From positions 2,418,001 through 2,482,000 of the forward strand of contig NZ_CP010054.1 in assembly GCF_000801315.1 (NCBI RefSeq): DNA of 64,000 nt, given 5' to 3'. Origin of the DNA: Hymenobacter sp. DG25B. GTDB taxonomy: Bacteria > Bacteroidota > Bacteroidia > Cytophagales > Hymenobacteraceae. Under the pieces are notes generated by a model. The model had not been told where the DNA came from. It worked only from the letters and a program-made list of their open reading frames with translations, and did not search any database. Made by a program: the position numbers and the translations under genes. Within the stretch, counting starts at the first letter, position 1. Each line of letters starts with the position of its first letter. Of the stretch, positions 61,898 through 64,000 are shown in pieces.

Positions 61898-61995
61898 GTC
61901 ATCCTGAGCTTTGCGAAGGACCTTCTCACGGCTGAACAAGTCGTCACAACGAGTCGTGCTGACGTGAGAAGGTCCTTCGCAAAGCTCAGGATGAC
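61898..61995. repeat. Long inverted repeat, GTCATnCTGA family (copy 3, perfect 32-bp arms)
   Basis: Left 61898-61929 GTCATCCTGAGCTTTGCGAA...CTCAC and right 61964-61995 its exact reverse complement, 34-base centre. Same family as 22261, 51997 and 62433. Confidence 0.95.
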
Positions 61996-62046
61996 ATTTT
62001 TTAAATTATTAGACAGCTTCGCCGATACTCGCGGCCTCCGTTTCTT

Positions 62047-62418
62047 ATGGAAAATATCTTTCCTTTTAAGGTTTACGCCATTCCCGAACACCTGCGCGTG
62101 GAGAATGCCCTCTTCGGCATCACGGCCAACGTGGAATCGGACCCGGCGCTGGAGGGGTATTTCTACCTGTTTGAGAAGTATGGTTTCGGGGGCGGCGGCT
62201 TATCCTGGGAAGAGCATATCACCACTATTTTGGAAGAAGAAGCCCCCGTCCTGCTGGACCAGATTCAGGGTTTCTCCACGCCCGCTACTCTCCTCTTTTA
62301 TGCTGATTCCGAGGACGCGGTGCGCCGGTTTATGCAGCTCATCGTCCCCATTTTCGCGGATCTGGGCAAGCTAAACAAGTATTTCAGCCAGACCGACCCC
62401 AGCGACTTTTTCGAGTAG
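62047..62418 (+). CDS. Unknown protein resembling immunity protein 51 (Imm51-like)
   Basis: 123 residues from the ATG at 62047. Features: KVYAIPEHLRVENALFGITA, YGFGGGGLSWEEHITTILEE, EAPVLLDQIQGFSTPATLLF, YADSEDAVRRFMQLIVPIFA. The spacing of an EGxGxxW-type block, followed by LLDQI and a phenylalanine/Tyr-rich strand before a helix, resembles Imm51 by memory only. No toxin gene is adjacent. Cytosolic, no signal peptide. Flanked on both sides by inverted repeats (61898 and 62433), so it is a lone gene between repeats. A stand-alone immunity protein or unrelated fold are both possible. Confidence 0.65.
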   Translation: MENIFPFKVYAIPEHLRVENALFGITANVESDPALEGYFYLFEKYGFGGGGLSWEEHITTILEEEAPVLLDQIQGFSTPATLLFYADSEDAVRRFMQLIVPIFADLGKLNKYFSQTDPSDFFE

Positions 62419-62432
62419 AAAACATTAAGAAC

Positions 62433-62524
62433 GTCATGCTGAGCTTGTCGAAGCATCTCTACCGCTGACGTTGTGGAAGTAACCCAACGAAGCGGTAGAG
62501 ATGCTTCGACAAGCTCAGCATGAC
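62433..62524. repeat. Long inverted repeat, GTCATnCTGA family (copy 4, perfect 34-bp arms)
   Basis: Left 62433-62466 GTCATGCTGAGCTTGTCGAA...ACCGCT, right 62491-62524 its exact reverse complement. The subtype with GCATCTC differs from the CCTTCTC subtype of 51997 and 61898; the 55285-55314 half-copy has the same subtype. Confidence 0.95.
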
Positions 62525-62537
62525 GGGCTAATTGGAT

Positions 62538-63533
62538 TTATTTCTCCTGCAAAATCTCTTCTATCTGATTCAGTTCATCCGCGCTGAACTGCAGGTTATC
62601 CAGGCAGCGCAGAGAATCGGAAAGCTGATCAGGTTTGCTGGCGCCGATGAGGACGGAAGTTACCCGCTCATCCCGCAGAATCCAGGAAAGGGCCATTTGA
62701 GCCAGGCTTTGGCCGCGCTTCTGGGCCAGGCTGTTCAGCTGCTGCACCTGCGCCAGGCGCTCCGTCGTAAGTTGGGTTTCGGTGAGGAAGCCTACTCCTT
62801 TCGCCACCCGGGAATCCTCGGGAATGCCATGCAGGTATTTATTGGTGAGCAGGCCCTGGGCCAGCGGCGAAAAGGGAATGCAGCCCACGCCGGCTTCGCC
62901 CAGCAAATCCAGCAGGCTGCCTTCCACCCACCGCTCAAACATGGAGTATTTGGGCTGATGGATGAGGCAGGGCGTGCCCATTTCCTGCAGCAGCCGGATG
63001 GCCTCGGCGGCTTCTTCCGTTTGATAGTTGGAAATACCCACGTACAGCGCCTTGCCCTGGCGCACCACGTGGTCCAGGGCGCGCATGGTTTCTTCCAGGG
63101 GCGTTTCGGGGTCGGGGCGGTGGGAATAGAAGATGTCCACGTATTCCAGCTTCATGCGCTTGAGGCTCTGGTCGAGGCTGGAAATGAGGTATTTGCGGGA
63201 ACCCCATTCGCCGTAGGGCCCTTCCCACATGTGGTAGCCGGCTTTGGTGGAGATAATCAGCTCGTCGCGGTAGCCGCGAAAGTCTTCTTTCAGAATGCGC
63301 CCGAAGTTGGTTTCGGCCGAGCCGGGAGGCGGGCCATAGTTGTTGGCCAGATCAAAGTGCGTGACGCCGCTATCGAATGCCCGGTGCAGAATGGCGCGGA
63401 AATTACTGAGCACGTCCACGTCGCCGAAGTTGTGCCACAGCCCCAGGGACACGGCCGGCAGTTTCAGGCCGCTGCGGCCGCAGCGGCGGTAAATCATGGA
63501 AGAATAGCGGCTAGGGTTGGGTTGATAGGGCAT
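62538..63533 (-). CDS. Aldo/keto reductase (L-glyceraldehyde 3-phosphate reductase/YghZ type)
   Basis: 331 residues. TIM-barrel AKR: YRRCGRSGLKLPAVSLGLWH, DSGVTHFDLANNYGPPPGSA (catalytic Asp and Tyr), ELIISTKAGYHMWEGPYGEW (Lys), YVDIFYSHRPDPETPLEETM (His), and IHQPKYSMFERWVE, ending ERVTSVLIGASKPDQLSDSL for NADPH. Reduces methylglyoxal or L-glyceraldehyde 3-phosphate type carbonyls; physiological substrate not known. The start ATG at 63533 gives the YQPNPSRYSSMIYRRCG N-terminus. Cytosolic. Confidence 0.93.
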   Translation of the reverse strand: MPYQPNPSRYSSMIYRRCGRSGLKLPAVSLGLWHNFGDVDVLSNFRAILHRAFDSGVTHFDLANNYGPPPGSAETNFGRILKEDFRGYRDELIISTKAGYHMWEGPYGEWGSRKYLISSLDQSLKRMKLEYVDIFYSHRPDPETPLEETMRALDHVVRQGKALYVGISNYQTEEAAEAIRLLQEMGTPCLIHQPKYSMFERWVEGSLLDLLGEAGVGCIPFSPLAQGLLTNKYLHGIPEDSRVAKGVGFLTETQLTTERLAQVQQLNSLAQKRGQSLAQMALSWILRDERVTSVLIGASKPDQLSDSLRCLDNLQFSADELNQIEEILQEK

Positions 63534-63748
63534 AAAGCGTTAGGATATGGAATGCTGTTGAGACGCAAATCTATGCTCTGGCGTTGCAGATTAAAGAACT
63601 GACCTGTATGCTTTGGTCTATTTGCCTACTGCTTCGCGGCTTTCCCTGCTTTTAGCGCTGAAGTGAATTATCTTTTTTTCCTCCCGACCTTCGGCCACCA
63701 AAAGGCCATTTTCGTTGTTATCAACGAATCCCCAATACCCTTGTACTG

Positions 63749-64000
63749 TTGACTGAACAACCTACGTATACCGACCCCTACGCGCTGGAAAAAGAGCTGC
63801 GCAAGGTGCAGGCCCTCATGCAGCTGGAGCAAAAAGAGGACCTGGAGCAATTCAAGATTAAAAGCGCCCAGTCTACCATTGCGGAGCGTCAGCGGCGCGG
63901 CCTCACCTGGTACCCCGTAAATATTACCAAGGAAGATATTGGCTTCGGGGGCAAGCTGGTGCTGGAGTTGGAGCGCCCCGCCGGCCAGGGCGGGCTGCAC
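63749..64000 (+). CDS. N-terminus of an AAA/superfamily I helicase-like protein (3' end outside window)
   Basis: 84 codons visible from a TTG at 63749: TEQPTYTDPYALEKELRKVQ, ALMQLEQKEDLEQFKIKSAQ, STIAERQRRGLTWYPVNITK, EDIGFGGKLVLELERPAGQG. The STIAERxxxGLTWYPV block is a feature of the N-terminus of IGHMBP2/DNA2-like AAA ATPases common in Bacteroidota, but the helicase motifs would lie downstream outside the window, so this call rests on the N-terminal resemblance. The frame is open to the end. Confidence 0.65.
   Translation, partial: MTEQPTYTDPYALEKELRKVQALMQLEQKEDLEQFKIKSAQSTIAERQRRGLTWYPVNITKEDIGFGGKLVLELERPAGQGGLH

Noticed and set aside
61889..62374. 161-residue plus-strand ORF beginning SFVILSFAKDLL
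   Set aside because: It is a translation of the inverted repeat at 61898-61995 (both arms give VILSFAKDL- and RSFAKLRMT-type peptides) followed by a wrong frame of the Imm51-like gene. Such peptides are typical spurious calls from this repeat.
63668..64000. 110-residue minus-strand ORF at the right edge
   Set aside because: Overlaps the plus-strand AAA/helicase N-terminus, which has the better coding pattern; the minus frame has no motif.

Overview
The window looks like a chromosomal segment of a Bacteroidota bacterium, most likely Hymenobacter or a close relative (Cytophagales). This is inferred from gene content and style: DUF349, DUF2911, YqgE/AlgH and a fused E1 alpha/beta dehydrogenase, TAnnTTTG-type -7 promoter elements, few visible Shine-Dalgarno sites, frequent TTG/GTG starts and GC-rich coding sequence. 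No rRNA, tRNA or CRISPR array was seen. Most of the window is ordinary core chromosome in short operons.

Layout. 1-5 kb: 3' part of a hybrid histidine kinase, then a decayed zone with a frameshifted gene remnant, a VOC protein, an IS5-type transposase relic, a small secreted protein and about 0.8 kb without a recognisable gene. 5-8.9 kb: DUF349 protein, YqgE, PdxH. 8.9-16.1 kb: cell-surface sugar genes (two family 2 glycosyltransferases, a WecE-type aminotransferase, a frameshifted GT39-like membrane protein) mixed with DUF1015, Maf and an EamA-like transporter. 16.1-21.1 kb: GpsA, an efflux adaptor with its TolC partner, and serine dehydratase beta. 21.2-30.4 kb: tryptophan 2,3-dioxygenase, DUF2911, an SDR, an FAD oxidoreductase, an ECF sigma/DoxX divergent pair, a CoA-binding protein, and an ECF sigma / membrane-anchored probable anti-sigma / beta-barrel operon. 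30.4-47.7 kb: rRNA/tRNA methyltransferase, TamA-like protein, E1 dehydrogenase, HemF, PAP2, riboflavin synthase, polyprenyl-phosphate sugar transferase, Pcm, thioesterase, TlpA-like thiol protein, GatB and PPK2. 47.8-64 kb: TonB-like protein, AlaS, MerR, DprA, a class IV aminotransferase, a complete IS5-family element, ThyA, a thioredoxin-like protein, an RND/MMPL exporter, small unknowns, an aldo/keto reductase and the start of an AAA/helicase gene.

The most distinctive signal lies between genes. At least ten intergenic gaps hold long perfect or near-perfect inverted repeats with arms of 24-42 bp. They fall into a few sequence families, some repeated within the window. One composite of nested repeats at 55150-55448 has the IS5 element inserted exactly at its CTAG end. 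Three genes (at 12969, 43031 and 47799) are split by apparent single-base deletions, two of them in C6 tracts where C7 would restore one long reading frame. These may be phase-variable tracts, recent pseudogenes or homopolymer sequencing errors. I did not find a clearly novel multi-gene defence or biosynthetic system.
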